Assembly: GCF_003385775.1 (NCBI RefSeq)
Contig: NZ_QRDP01000004.1
Coordinates: forward strand, 2,754,957 to 2,818,956
From: Parasphingopyxis lamellibrachiae
GTDB lineage: Bacteria > Pseudomonadota > Alphaproteobacteria > Sphingomonadales > Sphingomonadaceae
Length of the DNA stretch: 64,000 bases
Direction: 5' to 3'
The position numbers were made by a program, and so were the translations under genes. Below the pieces are notes generated by a model. The model saw only the letters and a list, made by a program, of their open reading frames with translations, was not told where the DNA came from and did not search any database. The first letter of the stretch is position 1; every line of letters begins with the position of its first letter. Of this stretch, positions 43,305-53,529 are shown piece by piece.

Positions 43305-44420
43305 TTACGCAGCGTTGCGTGTTTCGAGCGCACGAACGAGTTTCTCTTTCCAGACGGCGGGCGCGCCGGCCTGCACGGCGAGCAGTTTCGCGCGGCGATA
43401 ATAGAGGTGGCAGTCCACCTCCCAGGTGAAGCCCATGCCGCCATGCGTCTGGATATTTTCCTTGGATGCGAACCAATAGGCTTCGGAGGCGGCGATCCGC
43501 GCGGCCGCTGCGGCCTCGGGCAGTTCGGCTGCATCCGTCGATAGCGCCCATGCGCCATAATAGGCGTTGGACCGGGCCACCTCGTTCTTCACATACATTT
43601 CGGCGAGCTTGTGCTTGATCGCCTGATTGCCGCCGATCGGGCGCCCAAAGGCGTAACGCTCCTTGGCATAGTCGGTCGCCATTTCCAGGCAGATTGATGC
43701 GCCGCCCGTCTGTTCGAAGGCAAGCAATACGGCGGCCCGGTTCATGACCTCATTGTACAGGGTTTCGCCATCGCCCTGAGCGCCCAGCCGTTCGCCCTCG
43801 GCGCCATCGAACACGATCTCGGCATGGCTGCGCGTCGGTTCGATGGTTTCGATCGATGTGCGCGTAACGCCGGGCTGGTCCAGCGCCACCAGCACAAGGC
43901 TCACACCTGCGCCATCCCTGGCCAGCACAACTGCATGGGTCGCGATGTCGCCATCGGTTACCGGGATTTTCGTCCCGCTGAGCTTTCCATCCTTATATTC
44001 GGTTGCAAGCTTGCCGGCCTCGACGGCACCGGGGCCCTCCGAGGCTGCTATACAGCCAATCGCGGAGCCATCGGCAACTTTCGGCAGCAGCGCGGCCTTT
44101 TGCGCGTCCGATCCTGCCAGTTTCAGCGCTTCGGCGAAGAAATAGACCGTCGATGCGAAGGGAACCGGCGCAAGCGCGCGGCCCAGCTCTTCGGCGATCA
44201 CGCACAGTTCGAGCATACCGAGGCCAAGACCTCCATGTTCTTCTGCAATCGCCGTGCCGAGCCAGCCCATCTCGACAATCTGCTGCCAGACCGCTTCATT
44301 GTGGCTCATGGTTTCGTCGTCGAGCACGGCGCGCACTTCGGCGGTAGTACATTTGGCGGACAGGAACTTCCGGGCCTCTTCGCGCAGGAATTTCTGGTCG
44401 TCGGAAAAATCGAAATTCAT
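43305..44420 (-). CDS. Acyl-CoA dehydrogenase, partner subunit lacking the catalytic Glu motif
   Basis: The 371-residue protein has an acyl-CoA dehydrogenase N-terminus (MNFDFSDDQKFLREEARKFL), EEHGGLGLG, and QTHGGMGFTWEVDCHLYYRR near the end. The segment after that does not contain the G-T-x-E-I motif. The FAD stretch is also weak (ASEGPGAVEAG). These traits match the non-catalytic partner in heteromeric enzymes. It is the first gene of the operon, with a candidate operator at 44464-44479. Confidence 0.88.
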   Translation of the reverse strand: MNFDFSDDQKFLREEARKFLSAKCTTAEVRAVLDDETMSHNEAVWQQIVEMGWLGTAIAEEHGGLGLGMLELCVIAEELGRALAPVPFASTVYFFAEALKLAGSDAQKAALLPKVADGSAIGCIAASEGPGAVEAGKLATEYKDGKLSGTKIPVTDGDIATHAVVLARDGAGVSLVLVALDQPGVTRTSIETIEPTRSHAEIVFDGAEGERLGAQGDGETLYNEVMNRAAVLLAFEQTGGASICLEMATDYAKERYAFGRPIGGNQAIKHKLAEMYVKNEVARSNAYYGAWALSTDAAELPEAAAAARIAASEAYWFASKENIQTHGGMGFTWEVDCHLYYRRAKLLAVQAGAPAVWKEKLVRALETRNAA

Positions 44421-44463
44421 GAATCGGGATCCTCGGGGCTCGTTTACAGTAATGATACGCCAA

Positions 44464-44479
44464 TTGACGTAAACGTAAA
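44464..44479. promoter_or_regulatory. TTGACGTAAACGTAAA, candidate operator of acyl-CoA dehydrogenase operon
   Basis: The imperfect palindrome TTGACGTAAACGTAAA lies 44-60 bases upstream of the first acyl-CoA dehydrogenase ATG, inside the 77-base gap after hutC. A matching CGTTTAC at 44441-44447 pairs with GTAAACG at 44469-44475. The form resembles, from memory, sites of LiuR (MerR family) or FadR/PsrA-type regulators of acyl-CoA catabolism. No such regulator is next to it. Confidence 0.4.
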
Positions 44480-44497
44480 GAGCCAGTTCCCGAGTTC

Positions 44498-45190
44498 CTA
44501 TTGGAAATCGTCTGTCGCGGTAATCATCTGAAATCCGTGGGCCGGATGAGCCATACGAACCAGCGTCAGTATATTGCCGTCGAGCCGGGTCTGTCGTTCG
44601 ATGACGAAGACGGGCTCGTCGCGTTGCAGCTTGAGATATTTGGAGTCGTTCGTCCCTGGCATTTCCGCGCGCAATATTGTGCGGACGGAGGAATAGGGGA
44701 CGCGGGCAATCAGCCATTCATTGGGGCTGACGGTGGAGAAGTCGGCGTCCCTCGCCTCGGGTATTGCCTCCAGATTCACCAGCCGGTCTTCCAGTTGATA
44801 GGGGCGGCCATCGCTGAGATGAAGACTGACAATATGTCGTAGCGGTGCGCCCGCGAAAAGACCCTGATCGTCCCTGGCATCGTCGCCCAGACTGCTCCTC
44901 AGAAGCTTGTAGCCATAGGCATGGCCTCCGCGTTCAATCTCGTGGCGCACGACGGGAATTGTCAGGGTTGAGCTGTGCGCCTTGCGGCCGACGACCCGGG
45001 TGCCGGCGCGGCGGCGGCGCTCGATCAGTCCGGCATCGACAAGCGGCGAGAGGGCGCGCCGGATGGTGCCGCGCGCGACGCCGAATTCCTCGGCCAGCTT
45101 TTCCTCATGTGGCAGCGCGAAACCCGCGGGCCAGGCCTGGCTGTTGATCCGGCGCAGGATTTCGGTGCGGATTTCTTCATAGGGATGCAT
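44498..45190 (-). CDS. hutC: HutC-type GntR family regulator
   Basis: The 230-residue protein has an N-terminal GntR winged helix (about 5-70: [31 protein letters not shown]) and a UTRA ligand-binding domain (about 85-225). HutC repressors respond to urocanate and control histidine utilisation. It is divergent from hutI, and a 16-bp palindrome lies in the shared promoter region. I chose ATG 45190 (MHPYEEIR) over an upstream TTG because of its ribosome site GGGGAG and family fit. Confidence 0.92.
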   Translation of the reverse strand: MHPYEEIRTEILRRINSQAWPAGFALPHEEKLAEEFGVARGTIRRALSPLVDAGLIERRRRAGTRVVGRKAHSSTLTIPVVRHEIERGGHAYGYKLLRSSLGDDARDDQGLFAGAPLRHIVSLHLSDGRPYQLEDRLVNLEAIPEARDADFSTVSPNEWLIARVPYSSVRTILRAEMPGTNDSKYLKLQRDEPVFVIERQTRLDGNILTLVRMAHPAHGFQMITATDDFQ

Positions 45191-45249
45191 TCCATACACA
45201 CTCCCCGATTTGCGCCATTCACGCAATCGTAAAGTTGACCATAAAATTT

Positions 45250-45265
45250 ATATGTCTAAACATAT
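45250..45265. promoter_or_regulatory. Palindrome ATATGT-CTAA-ACATAT, candidate HutC operator
   Basis: A perfect inverted repeat with 6-bp arms lies in the hutC-hutI divergent region, 20 bases before the hutI ATG. GntR/HutC regulators bind short AT-rich palindromes of this kind, so urocanate-relieved repression of hutIHUG is likely. Confidence 0.55.
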
Positions 45266-45285
45266 TTTCGAGGGAAGAATCACGG

Positions 45286-46485
45286 ATGCGGCACCATATT
45301 TACACTGATGCGACGCTCGCAACGCTGTCCGAAGCGCGTGGCTGGGGCATGGTCGCTGATGGTGCGATTGCAATTGATGGCGATCGGATCGTCTATGCGG
45401 GGGCGGCCAATTCCATTCCCGGACAACATGCGGATTTCGAGAAGACTTCGCTCGGCGGGCGTCTGATCACGCCCGGCCTGTTCGATTGCCACACCCATCT
45501 TGTTTACGCCGGTTCGCGGGCCCGCGAGTTCGAGTTGCGGCTTGAAGGCGCAAGCTATGAAGACATCGCCCGGGCGGGCGGCGGTATCTTCTCCACGGTC
45601 CAAGCAACCCGCAGCGCGTCGGAAGAGGACCTGCTGGCCGGCGCACTCGCCCGGCTGGACCGGTTGCTGGCGGAAGGTGTCTGCACGGTGGAGATCAAGT
45701 CGGGATACGGCCTCGACCGGGAGACGGAACTGCGAATGTTGCGGGTCGCCGCGCGGTTGGCCGAAATGCGCCCGGTGCGGATCAGCAAGACCTTTCTCGG
45801 TGCGCACGCCATTCCCGAGGATATGGACGCCGACCAGTATCTGGACGGTATTTGCCTGCCGACATTGCGCGAGGCTGCTGCCGAAAATCTCGTCGATATG
45901 GTGGACGGCTTTTGCGAAAATATCGCCTTCTCGCCGGCGCAGATCCGCAAAGTTTTCGATGTGGCTGTCGAGCTCGGCCTGCCGGTGAAGCTCCATGCCG
46001 AGCAATTGTCGGATCAGGGCGGTGCGGCGCTGGCCGCCGAATATGGCGCGCTGTCGGCCGAGCATCTCGAATTTGTCAGCGAAGACGGGATCGCCGCGAT
46101 GGCCGGGGCGGGGACGGTCGCCGTGATCCTGCCCGGCGCCTTCTATTTTCTGGGCGAAACGAGAAAGCCGCCGATCGAGGATTTTCGTAAGGCCGGTGTC
46201 CCGATGGCCATCGCGACGGACAGCAATCCCGGTTCGTCTCCGATGACGTCGCTATTGCTGGCGATGAACATGGGCGCGACGCTTTTCGGCCTGACGCCGG
46301 AAGAATGTTTGCGAGGCGGTACGGTAAACGCCGCGCGGGCGCTCGGCCTGCGCGATATCGGCCGGCTCGCCTCTGGGCAGATAGCGGATCTTGCAATCTG
46401 GGACGTAACCGATCCGGCGGAACTGACCTACCGTATGGGCGATACTCTGCTCCACAAGCGGATTTTTGGAGGTGCCGAATGCTGA
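45286..46485 (+). CDS. hutI: Imidazolonepropionase
   Basis: This 399-residue amidohydrolase opens 4-imidazolone-5-propionate to formimidoylglutamate, the third step of histidine breakdown. Metal ligands His69 and His71 lie in [13 protein letters not shown]. Further family motifs are [17 protein letters not shown] and [10 protein letters not shown]. The ATG at 45286 has GGGAAG upstream. Its end overlaps hutH by 7 bases. Confidence 0.96.
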   Translation: MRHHIYTDATLATLSEARGWGMVADGAIAIDGDRIVYAGAANSIPGQHADFEKTSLGGRLITPGLFDCHTHLVYAGSRAREFELRLEGASYEDIARAGGGIFSTVQATRSASEEDLLAGALARLDRLLAEGVCTVEIKSGYGLDRETELRMLRVAARLAEMRPVRISKTFLGAHAIPEDMDADQYLDGICLPTLREAAAENLVDMVDGFCENIAFSPAQIRKVFDVAVELGLPVKLHAEQLSDQGGAALAAEYGALSAEHLEFVSEDGIAAMAGAGTVAVILPGAFYFLGETRKPPIEDFRKAGVPMAIATDSNPGSSPMTSLLLAMNMGATLFGLTPEECLRGGTVNAARALGLRDIGRLASGQIADLAIWDVTDPAELTYRMGDTLLHKRIFGGAEC

Positions 46486-48023
46486 TTTTGAGACCCGGCG
46501 AGGTTTCCCTCGCGACGCTGGAATCGGTCTGGCGGGAGGAGCTGCCGATCGAGCTGCACGCTGAAGCGCGAACTGCGATCCTGGCTTCGGCAGAGCGCGT
46601 CGCCGCGGCGGCGCAGGGGAATGATGCGGTTTACGGCGTCAATACCGGCTTCGGTAAGCTCGCCTCCATTCGCATCGCGGCAGAGGACACGGCCAAGCTG
46701 CAGCGCAACCTGGTCCTTTCCCATTGTTGCGGGGTGGGTGAGGCAACGCCGCGCGCGATCACCCGGCTGATGATCGTGCTCAAGCTTATCTCTTTGGGGC
46801 GCGGCGCGTCGGGCGTTCGCGAAGAGGTTATCGACCTGCTCGAAGCCATGCTTGCCAAGGGCGTGACGCCGGTGGTCCCGGCCCAGGGATCGGTGGGCGC
46901 GTCGGGCGATCTCGCTCCGCTTGCCCATATGGCCGCCGTGATGATGGGCGAAGGCGAGGCGGTGTATAATGGCGAAACGCATGTCGGGGCCAAGGCGCTG
47001 TCCAAAGCCGGGTTGCGACCCATTGTGCTTGGCCCAAAGGAAGGGCTCGCGCTTATTAACGGCACGCAATTTTCGACCGCCTATGCACTGGCGGCACTGT
47101 TCGAGGCGCAGCATGCGGCTCACACCGCGCTGATATCCTCTTCATTGTCGATGGATGCCGCAAAGGCCTCCACTGCGCCGCTGCTCGCCGAAATCCATGC
47201 GCTTCGCGGGCATCCCGGCCAGATTGCTGCTGCGGCGACCATGCGCGCCCTGCTTGATGACAGCGAAATCCGCAACTCGCACCGGGATGATGATCCGCGG
47301 GTGCAGGATCCCTATTGCATGCGCTGCCAGCCCCAGGTCACGGGTGCGGCGATGGATATGCTATCGCTGGCCAGCATCACGCTCGTCCGCGAAGCCAATG
47401 CCGCGACCGATAATCCTCTGGTGCTGACCGAGGAGGACCGCATCGTGTCTGGCGGCAATTTCCATGCCGAGCCCGTTGCCTTTGCCGCCGACATGATCGC
47501 GCTGGCGCTGGCCGAGATTGGGGGCATCGCCCAGCGGCGCGTCGCGCTGCTCGTCGATCCGACGCTCAGCTACGATCTGCCGCCCTTCCTGGCGGCCGAT
47601 CCGGGGCTTAATTCGGGCCTGATGATCGCCGAGGTGACAAGCGCAGCGCTGATGAGCGAGAATAAGCATCTCGCCAATCCCTGCTCGACGGACTCGACGC
47701 CGACCAGCGCCAATCAGGAGGATCATGTCAGCATGGCGGCCCATGGCGCGCGGCGCTTGCAGCGCATGCTCGGCAATCTGTTCCACATTCTCGGCATCGA
47801 GATTTTCTGCGCGGTCGAGGGCATCCGCTTCCGCGCGCCCGAACAGACAAGTGCGCCGCTGCGCGCGGTGATCGACCGGTTCGGCGAACGGATCGCTCCG
47901 CTGACCGAAGACCGCTTCCTCGCGCCCAACCTGAACGCTGCCGCCGAGCTCGCCCGGAGCGATAAGCTCGTCAATGCGACAGGACTGACCTTCCCTACGC
48001 TGGAGAATATTTTCCATGGCTGA
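46479..48023 (+). CDS. hutH: Histidine ammonia-lyase
   Basis: This 514-residue enzyme converts histidine to urocanate and ammonia. The Ala141-Ser142-Gly143 triad in [11 protein letters not shown] cyclises to the MIO cofactor, and Tyr52 in VYGVNTGFG is the conserved active-site Tyr. GGAGG precedes the ATG inside the end of hutI. It overlaps hutU by 8 bases. Confidence 0.97.
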   Translation: MLILRPGEVSLATLESVWREELPIELHAEARTAILASAERVAAAAQGNDAVYGVNTGFGKLASIRIAAEDTAKLQRNLVLSHCCGVGEATPRAITRLMIVLKLISLGRGASGVREEVIDLLEAMLAKGVTPVVPAQGSVGASGDLAPLAHMAAVMMGEGEAVYNGETHVGAKALSKAGLRPIVLGPKEGLALINGTQFSTAYALAALFEAQHAAHTALISSSLSMDAAKASTAPLLAEIHALRGHPGQIAAAATMRALLDDSEIRNSHRDDDPRVQDPYCMRCQPQVTGAAMDMLSLASITLVREANAATDNPLVLTEEDRIVSGGNFHAEPVAFAADMIALALAEIGGIAQRRVALLVDPTLSYDLPPFLAADPGLNSGLMIAEVTSAALMSENKHLANPCSTDSTPTSANQEDHVSMAAHGARRLQRMLGNLFHILGIEIFCAVEGIRFRAPEQTSAPLRAVIDRFGERIAPLTEDRFLAPNLNAAAELARSDKLVNATGLTFPTLENIFHG

Positions 48024-49686
48024 TCGCTTCCACAATTCCCGCGAAGTGCGCCCGCCGACAGGCACGACGCTCACCGCCAAGAGCTGGCTGACCGAAGCGC
48101 CGCTGCGTATGCTGATGAACAATCTCCATCCCGATGTGGCGGAGAAGCCGGAGGAACTGGTCGTCTATGGCGGGATCGGCCGGGCGGCGCGCAACTGGCA
48201 GGCTTTCGATCAGATTGTCGCGGGTCTTACCGATCTCGAAGCGGACGAGACCCTGCTCGTGCAGTCCGGCAAGCCGGTCGGCATATTCAAAACGCATGAG
48301 AATGCCCCCCGCGTCCTGATCGCCAATTCCAACCTCGTGCCGCACTGGGCGACCTGGGATCATTTCAACGAGCTCGATAAAAAGGGGCTCGCCATGTACG
48401 GCCAGATGACGGCCGGCAGCTGGATCTATATCGGCACCCAGGGGATCGTGCAGGGCACCTATGAGACCTTCGTCGAGGCCGGGCGCCAGCATTATGGCGG
48501 CGACCTGACCGGCAAGTGGATCCTGACAGCCGGGCTCGGCGGCATGGGCGGTGCACAGCCGCTCGCCGCGGTGATGGCCGGTGCCTGCTGCCTCGCTATC
48601 GAATGCGACGAGACCCGCATCGATTTCCGTCTACGCACCAAATATGTGGACGAGAAAGCGCGGTCCATCGACGAAGCACTTGCCATGATTACGGCATGGA
48701 CCGAAGCGGGCGAAGCCAAGTCCGTGGGCTTGCTGGGCAATGCTGCCGAGATCGTGCCCGAACTCTTCAAGCGCGGCATCCGCCCGGACATGGTGACCGA
48801 CCAGACCAGCGCGCACGATCCGATCAACGGCTATCTGCCCGCGGGCTGGACGATGAACGAATGGCGCGACCAGCGCGAACGCGACCCCAAGGCGGTCGAA
48901 AAGGCCGCGCGCGCCAGCATGAAGGTCCATGTCGCCGCGATGGTCGATTTCTGGAAAGCCGGCGTGCCGACGCTCGATTATGGCAACAATATCCGCCAGG
49001 TTGCACAGGAAGAGGGGCTGGAGGACGCCTTCGCCTTTCCCGGCTTCGTGCCCGCCTATATCCGCCCGCTCTTCTGCCGCGGCATCGGCCCGTTCCGCTG
49101 GTGCGCGCTTTCCGGCGATCCGGAGGACATCTACAAGACGGACGCCAAGGTGAAGGAACTGATCCTCGACGATCCGCATCTCCACAACTGGCTGGACATG
49201 GCCCGCGAACGGATCAGCTTTCAGGGGCTGCCTGCGCGCATCTGCTGGGTCGGGCTGGGCCAGCGGCACCGGCTGGGCCTCGCCTTCAACGAAATGGTCC
49301 GCAGCGGCGAACTCAGCGCGCCGGTCGTGATTGGCCGCGATCATCTCGACAGCGGCTCGGTCGCCTCGCCCAATCGCGAGACCGAGGCGATGAAAGACGG
49401 GTCGGATGCGGTGTCGGACTGGCCGCTCCTCAACGCGCTGCTCAACACCGCCAGCGGCGCGACCTGGGTCAGCCTCCATCATGGCGGCGGCGTCGGCATG
49501 GGCTTTTCGCAGCATAGCGGCATGGTCATCTGCTGCGATGGCAGCGAGGAAGCCGATGCGCGGATCGCCAATGTGCTGTGGAACGATCCGGCGACCGGCG
49601 TCATGCGCCATGCCGATGCCGGCTATGACGAGGCGATTGATTGCGCCCGCGAACACGGCCTGAACCTGCCCGGCATTTTGGGGTAA
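48016..49686 (+). CDS. hutU: Urocanate hydratase
   Basis: The 556-residue enzyme hydrates urocanate to imidazolonepropionate using tightly bound NAD+. [14 protein letters not shown] is the NAD-binding signature, and [18 protein letters not shown] holds the conserved Cys near the active site. Length is standard (about 555). It overlaps hutH and is 8 bases from hutG. Confidence 0.97.
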   Translation: MADRFHNSREVRPPTGTTLTAKSWLTEAPLRMLMNNLHPDVAEKPEELVVYGGIGRAARNWQAFDQIVAGLTDLEADETLLVQSGKPVGIFKTHENAPRVLIANSNLVPHWATWDHFNELDKKGLAMYGQMTAGSWIYIGTQGIVQGTYETFVEAGRQHYGGDLTGKWILTAGLGGMGGAQPLAAVMAGACCLAIECDETRIDFRLRTKYVDEKARSIDEALAMITAWTEAGEAKSVGLLGNAAEIVPELFKRGIRPDMVTDQTSAHDPINGYLPAGWTMNEWRDQRERDPKAVEKAARASMKVHVAAMVDFWKAGVPTLDYGNNIRQVAQEEGLEDAFAFPGFVPAYIRPLFCRGIGPFRWCALSGDPEDIYKTDAKVKELILDDPHLHNWLDMARERISFQGLPARICWVGLGQRHRLGLAFNEMVRSGELSAPVVIGRDHLDSGSVASPNRETEAMKDGSDAVSDWPLLNALLNTASGATWVSLHHGGGVGMGFSQHSGMVICCDGSEEADARIANVLWNDPATGVMRHADAGYDEAIDCAREHGLNLPGILG

Positions 49687-49694
49687 GACAGACC

Positions 49695-50624
49695 ATGCCC
49701 GCCACCCATATCCCGCCCGAGCAATGGACCGGCCGCGACGACAGCGAGGATGGCGGGCGCGCGCGGCGAATATACCAATATGCAGGCGATAGCGGGGATC
49801 GCGCCCTGCTCGGCTTTGCCTCGGAAGCCGGTGTTGCCCGCAACAAGGGGCGGGTCGGCGCACGGCAGGGGCCGCAGGCGCTTCGCAAGGCGCTGGCCGG
49901 TTTTGCCGCGCCCACGAATGCGCAGCCCTTTGCCGATCTTGGCGATGTGGATGTCGAGGGCGACGATCTGGAAGCCGGGCAGACGATGCTCGGCCAGCAT
50001 ATCGCCCGCGCGCTCGGCCAGCATGATCGCGTAATTGTTCTTGGCGGCGGGCATGAAACGGCCTGGGGCAGCTATCAGGGCCTGCGCGCGCATTTCGCAG
50101 AGAAACGCATCGGCATCATCAATCTCGACGCGCATCTCGATCTGCGCGAGCCCGGCGCGGCGGGCCCCTCATCGGGCACGCCCTTCAACCAGATGCGCCA
50201 TGCGGACCCGGACGGCTTTGACTATCTGTGCATTGGGCTGGCTGAGGAATCGAACACAGTGGCCCTGTTTGACCGGGCGGCGGACTGGGGCGTGCATATG
50301 GTGATGGATCACGCCCTGATCGCGGACCACACAGCGGCAGACGCCGAAATCGCGGCCATCGCGCAGCGATCCGACATTCTCTACCTCACTATCGATATCG
50401 ACCTGCTGCCCCACTATCAGGCCCCCGGCGTCAGCGCCCCCGCCGCCCGCGGCGTGCCGCTTTCGACGGTCGAGCATCTGGTCGAGACGGTGATGACAGC
50501 GGCGGACGCGCATGGCTGCGCCCTGCCGCTCGCCGATATCGTCGAACTCTCCCCGGCTCATGACCGCGACGGAATGACGGCGCGGAGCGCGGCGCTGCTG
50601 GTGCGGCGGTTGCTGTGTGCGTGA
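49695..50624 (+). CDS. hutG: Formimidoylglutamase
   Basis: The 309-residue arginase-superfamily enzyme splits formimidoylglutamate to glutamate and formamide. Manganese ligands are in GGGHETAWGS, NLDAHLDLR and TIDIDLLPHYQAPG. Its presence, without hutF, means the four-enzyme route in which formamide is released. The ATG at 49695 (MPATHIPPEQW) is 8 bases after hutU. Confidence 0.95.
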   Translation: MPATHIPPEQWTGRDDSEDGGRARRIYQYAGDSGDRALLGFASEAGVARNKGRVGARQGPQALRKALAGFAAPTNAQPFADLGDVDVEGDDLEAGQTMLGQHIARALGQHDRVIVLGGGHETAWGSYQGLRAHFAEKRIGIINLDAHLDLREPGAAGPSSGTPFNQMRHADPDGFDYLCIGLAEESNTVALFDRAADWGVHMVMDHALIADHTAADAEIAAIAQRSDILYLTIDIDLLPHYQAPGVSAPAARGVPLSTVEHLVETVMTAADAHGCALPLADIVELSPAHDRDGMTARSAALLVRRLLCA

Positions 50625-50696
50625 GGGATTGATGCCTTTTGATCGACAAGCAGAACGCTTTCTCATAGAGGCGAAATTCCCTTCGGAGCATTGTCC

Positions 50697-51596
50697 ATGA
50701 CCACATCATCCCCCAAATTCGCGCTGGCCCTGCATGGCGGCGCGGGGGCGAAACCGGGTGTCGATTATGCCGAGGTCGAGGCGCATCTGGCGGCGTTGGT
50801 GGCGCGCGGCGAGGGGATGTTGCGCGATGGCGGAGCCAGCCTCGATGTGGTCGAGGAAATGGTCCGCGATATGGAGGCCTCGGGCCTTTATGTGGCGGGC
50901 CGGGGGTCGTCCCCGAACCTGCACGGCGTCATCGAACTCGACGCCAGCATCATGGACGGCGCGGCGCAGGATGCCGGTGCCGTGGCGGTGATCCAGGATG
51001 TGATCAGCCCGATCGGTGTTGCGCGCAAGGTGATGGAGCGTTCGCCCAGCGTCATGCTGGCCGGGGACGGCGCGATCCGCTTTGCCGCTGCGAACGATTG
51101 CGCGCCGGTCGGCGATCCGGATGGCTATTATGTGCTGCCTGTCGGGGTGAGCGAGGCCGATCTTTCGGTTACCGATATGTCGCATGGCACGGTGGGCGCG
51201 GTGGCGCTGGATGTGCACGGCAATCTCGCGGCGGGAACTTCGACGGGCGGCGTGTTCGGCAAGCCGCCGGGCCGCGTGGGAGACACTCCGCTGATCGGTG
51301 CGGGCACCTGGGCCGACCGGCATGTCGCCATTTCCTGCACCGGAACGGGCGAGAAATTCATCCGGGCCGGCGGAGCGCTGACCGCCGCGCATCGCTTCGC
51401 ACTGGCCGGAGACACGCTGGAAGAGGCTCTCTGGAACATGCTCGGCGATGTGAAGGAGCTCGGTGGAGATGGCGGCGCCATAGCCGTATCGAGCACGGGA
51501 GAAATTGCGATGCTCTACAATTCCGGCGGGATGAAGCGGGCGGCGGTTTCCAGCACGCTCCCGGCAATGAGCACGACCTTCGCTCCCTGCCGCTGA
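50697..51596 (+). CDS. Isoaspartyl peptidase / L-asparaginase (Ntn-hydrolase)
   Basis: The 299-residue proenzyme belongs to the plant-type asparaginase family, which cleaves itself before Thr165 in [11 protein letters not shown] to form alpha and beta subunits. ALHGGAGA near the N-terminus and [10 protein letters not shown] in the beta subunit are typical. It hydrolyses isoaspartyl dipeptides and asparagine. It lies 72 bases after hutG and may share its transcript as an extra amino-acid salvage gene. ATG 50697 is preferred to a TTG at 50691. Confidence 0.92.
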   Translation: MTTSSPKFALALHGGAGAKPGVDYAEVEAHLAALVARGEGMLRDGGASLDVVEEMVRDMEASGLYVAGRGSSPNLHGVIELDASIMDGAAQDAGAVAVIQDVISPIGVARKVMERSPSVMLAGDGAIRFAAANDCAPVGDPDGYYVLPVGVSEADLSVTDMSHGTVGAVALDVHGNLAAGTSTGGVFGKPPGRVGDTPLIGAGTWADRHVAISCTGTGEKFIRAGGALTAAHRFALAGDTLEEALWNMLGDVKELGGDGGAIAVSSTGEIAMLYNSGGMKRAAVSSTLPAMSTTFAPCR

Positions 51597-51633
51597 ACAA
51601 CCGGGAGCCGGGGCGCGGTGCCCGCGCCAAAGA

Positions 51634-51670
51634 ATGATCCGCCGACATTGCTGCCGACGGATCATCTTTT
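51634..51670 (+). terminator. Terminator after the asparaginase gene
   Basis: ATGATCCG (51634-51641) pairs with CGGATCAT (51658-51665), and the stem extends inward by a CG pair after one mismatch. CTTTT follows at 51666-51670. It fits an intrinsic terminator for the hut/asparaginase transcript. Confidence 0.6.
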
Positions 51671-51691
51671 CCTCCCCAGGAAAATTCGGTT

Positions 51692-51731
51692 GGATCAGGC
51701 ACCACGAGAGGGGGGGAGGGGTGCCTGATCC
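51692..51731 (-). terminator. Terminator downstream of isocitrate lyase
   Basis: GGATCAGGCACC (51692-51703) pairs perfectly with GGTGCCTGATCC (51720-51731) around a purine-rich loop. It lies 10 bases past the aceA stop on the minus strand and may work in both directions between the convergent genes. Confidence 0.6.
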
Positions 51732-51741
51732 TAGTCGGATG

Positions 51742-53334
51742 TTATCCGAACTGGTTCATCGTGTTGTGTACGCCGCCGGCCTTGAGCGCCGCTTCGCCCG
51801 CGAAATATTCCTTGTGATCGTCGCCAATGTCGCTGCCGGACATGTTCTGGTGCTTCACACAGGCGATGCCTTCGCGGATTTCCTTGCGCTGGACGCCCAG
51901 AACATAGCCGAGCATGCCCGCATCGCCGAAATATTCCTTGGCGAGATTGTCCGTGGACAGCGCCGCCGTGTGATAGGTCGGCAGGGTGATCAGGTGATGG
52001 AAGATGCCGGCCCGTTTCGATCCGTCGGCCTGGAAGGTGCGGATGCGCTTGTCGGCCGCTTCGCCGAGTTCGGTATCGTCATATTTGGCGTCCATCAGAT
52101 CGTCGCGGTCATAATCCGAGACATCCAGGCCTTCGGAGGCCATCGCATCGTAAACCTGCTGGCGGAAGTTCAGCGTCCAGTTGAACGAAGGCGAGTTGTT
52201 GTAAACCAGCTTGGCGTTCGGAACGACTTCGCGAATACGGTCCATCATGCCGGCGATCTGCTCGACATGCGGCTTTTCGGTTTCGATCCAGAGCAGATCG
52301 GCGCCATTTTGCAGGCTTGTGATGCTGTCGAGAACGCAGCGGTCCTCACCCGTGCCGGCGCGGAACTGGAACAGGTTGGAGGGCAGGCGTTTCGGACGCA
52401 CCATCTTGCCGTCGCGGTTGATGATGACATCGCCGTTGCGCGCCGTTGCCGGATCGATCTCTTCGCAATCTAGGAAGCTGTTATACTGGTCGCCCAGATC
52501 GCCCGGCTCCTTGCTGACTGCAATCTGCTTGGTCAGCCCGGCGCCGAGGGAGTCGGTGCGGGTGACGATGATACCGTCTTCGACGCCGAGCTCGAGGAAA
52601 GCGTAGCGGCAGGCGCGGATCTTCGCGAGGAAGTCCTCATGCGGAACGGTAACCTTGCCGTCCTGGTGGCCGCACTGTTTTTCGTCGGAAACCTGGTTTT
52701 CGATCTGCAGCGCGCAGGCACCCGCTTCGATCATCTTCTTGGCAAGCAGATAGGTGGCCTCCGCATTGCCGAAACCGGCATCGATGTCCGCAATGATCGG
52801 AACGACATGGGTCTGGAAATTCTCGACCTTGTCCATCGCCGCTTTTTCCGCTGCGGCGTCGCCGGCCTCGCGGGCCGCGTCAATATCGCGGTACAGCCCG
52901 CCCAGTTCGCGCGCATCGGCCTGGCGCAGGAAAGTGTAGAGCTCCTCGATCAGCGCGGGCACCGACGTTTTTTCATGCATGGACTGATCGGGCAGGGGGC
53001 CGAATTCGCTGCGCAGCGCGGCAACCATCCAGCCGGAAAGATAGAGATAGCGGCGCTTGGTGTCGCCGAAATGCTTCTTGATGGAAATCATCTTCTGCTG
53101 GGCGATGAAGCCGTGCCAGCAGCCCAGCGACTGCGTGTACTTGGAAGGATCCGCATCATAGGCGGCCATGTCTTCGCGCATGATCGCAGCGGTATATTTG
53201 GCAATATCGAGACCGGTCTTGAAGCGGTTCTGCAATTGCATCCGGGCAACCGACTCAGCGTCGATGCTGCTCCAGGTGCCGTTCTTGCTGTCGATCAGCT
53301 TATTGCTGGCCGTGATATGGTCTTGGTAGGACAT
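51742..53334 (-). CDS. aceA: Isocitrate lyase
   Basis: This 530-residue enzyme splits isocitrate to glyoxylate and succinate in the glyoxylate shunt. The catalytic loop has Cys221 in EKQCGHQDGK. At 530 residues it is the longer form found in Pseudomonas and many alphaproteobacteria, not the 434-residue E. coli type. No malate synthase is nearby. It is needed for growth on acetate and fatty acids, in keeping with acs and the acyl-CoA dehydrogenases. Its promoter region (53335-53529) holds an inverted repeat. Confidence 0.97.
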   Translation of the reverse strand: MSYQDHITASNKLIDSKNGTWSSIDAESVARMQLQNRFKTGLDIAKYTAAIMREDMAAYDADPSKYTQSLGCWHGFIAQQKMISIKKHFGDTKRRYLYLSGWMVAALRSEFGPLPDQSMHEKTSVPALIEELYTFLRQADARELGGLYRDIDAAREAGDAAAEKAAMDKVENFQTHVVPIIADIDAGFGNAEATYLLAKKMIEAGACALQIENQVSDEKQCGHQDGKVTVPHEDFLAKIRACRYAFLELGVEDGIIVTRTDSLGAGLTKQIAVSKEPGDLGDQYNSFLDCEEIDPATARNGDVIINRDGKMVRPKRLPSNLFQFRAGTGEDRCVLDSITSLQNGADLLWIETEKPHVEQIAGMMDRIREVVPNAKLVYNNSPSFNWTLNFRQQVYDAMASEGLDVSDYDRDDLMDAKYDDTELGEAADKRIRTFQADGSKRAGIFHHLITLPTYHTAALSTDNLAKEYFGDAGMLGYVLGVQRKEIREGIACVKHQNMSGSDIGDDHKEYFAGEAALKAGGVHNTMNQFG

Positions 53335-53434
53335 GCTTTTATACCTCTGGGAAGTTGAATCACTTTAAGCTGTCAATAAATTTACAGCGTGTGCCAGAGG
53401 ATTTGCAGGAATTTTGCGACTCAGGCCATGGATT

Positions 53435-53506
53435 CTTGTAACTAATCAAGTCGTGCTGTCGGCCTGCCCGCACAACCTTTTGTTTTTTTGTAAATATAGT
53501 TACAAG
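53435..53506. promoter_or_regulatory. CTTGTAACTA repeats and TTGTAA-N6-TTACAA upstream of aceA
   Basis: A perfect inverted repeat TTGTAA-ATATAG-TTACAA lies at 53488-53505. Its right arm, extended on the opposite strand, reads CTTGTAACTA, and the same decamer occurs on the plus strand at 53435-53444. The spacing and location, 100-170 bases upstream of aceA, suggest a two-site operator for a regulator of the glyoxylate shunt. The regulator is unknown. Confidence 0.45.
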
Positions 53507-53529
53507 AGAATTGTGCCGCCGGGGCGTCG

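Noticed and set aside
50697-51596. Asparaginase-like gene as an extra hut enzyme
   Set aside because: The Thr165 Ntn motif places it among isoaspartyl peptidases, and the four-step histidine route is already complete with hutHUIG.
53488-53505. Inverted repeat as a terminator for the minus-strand acyl-CoA dehydrogenase
   Set aside because: The 6-bp stem is AT-rich and followed on the minus strand by A residues rather than T, so it does not fit an intrinsic terminator; operator is likelier.
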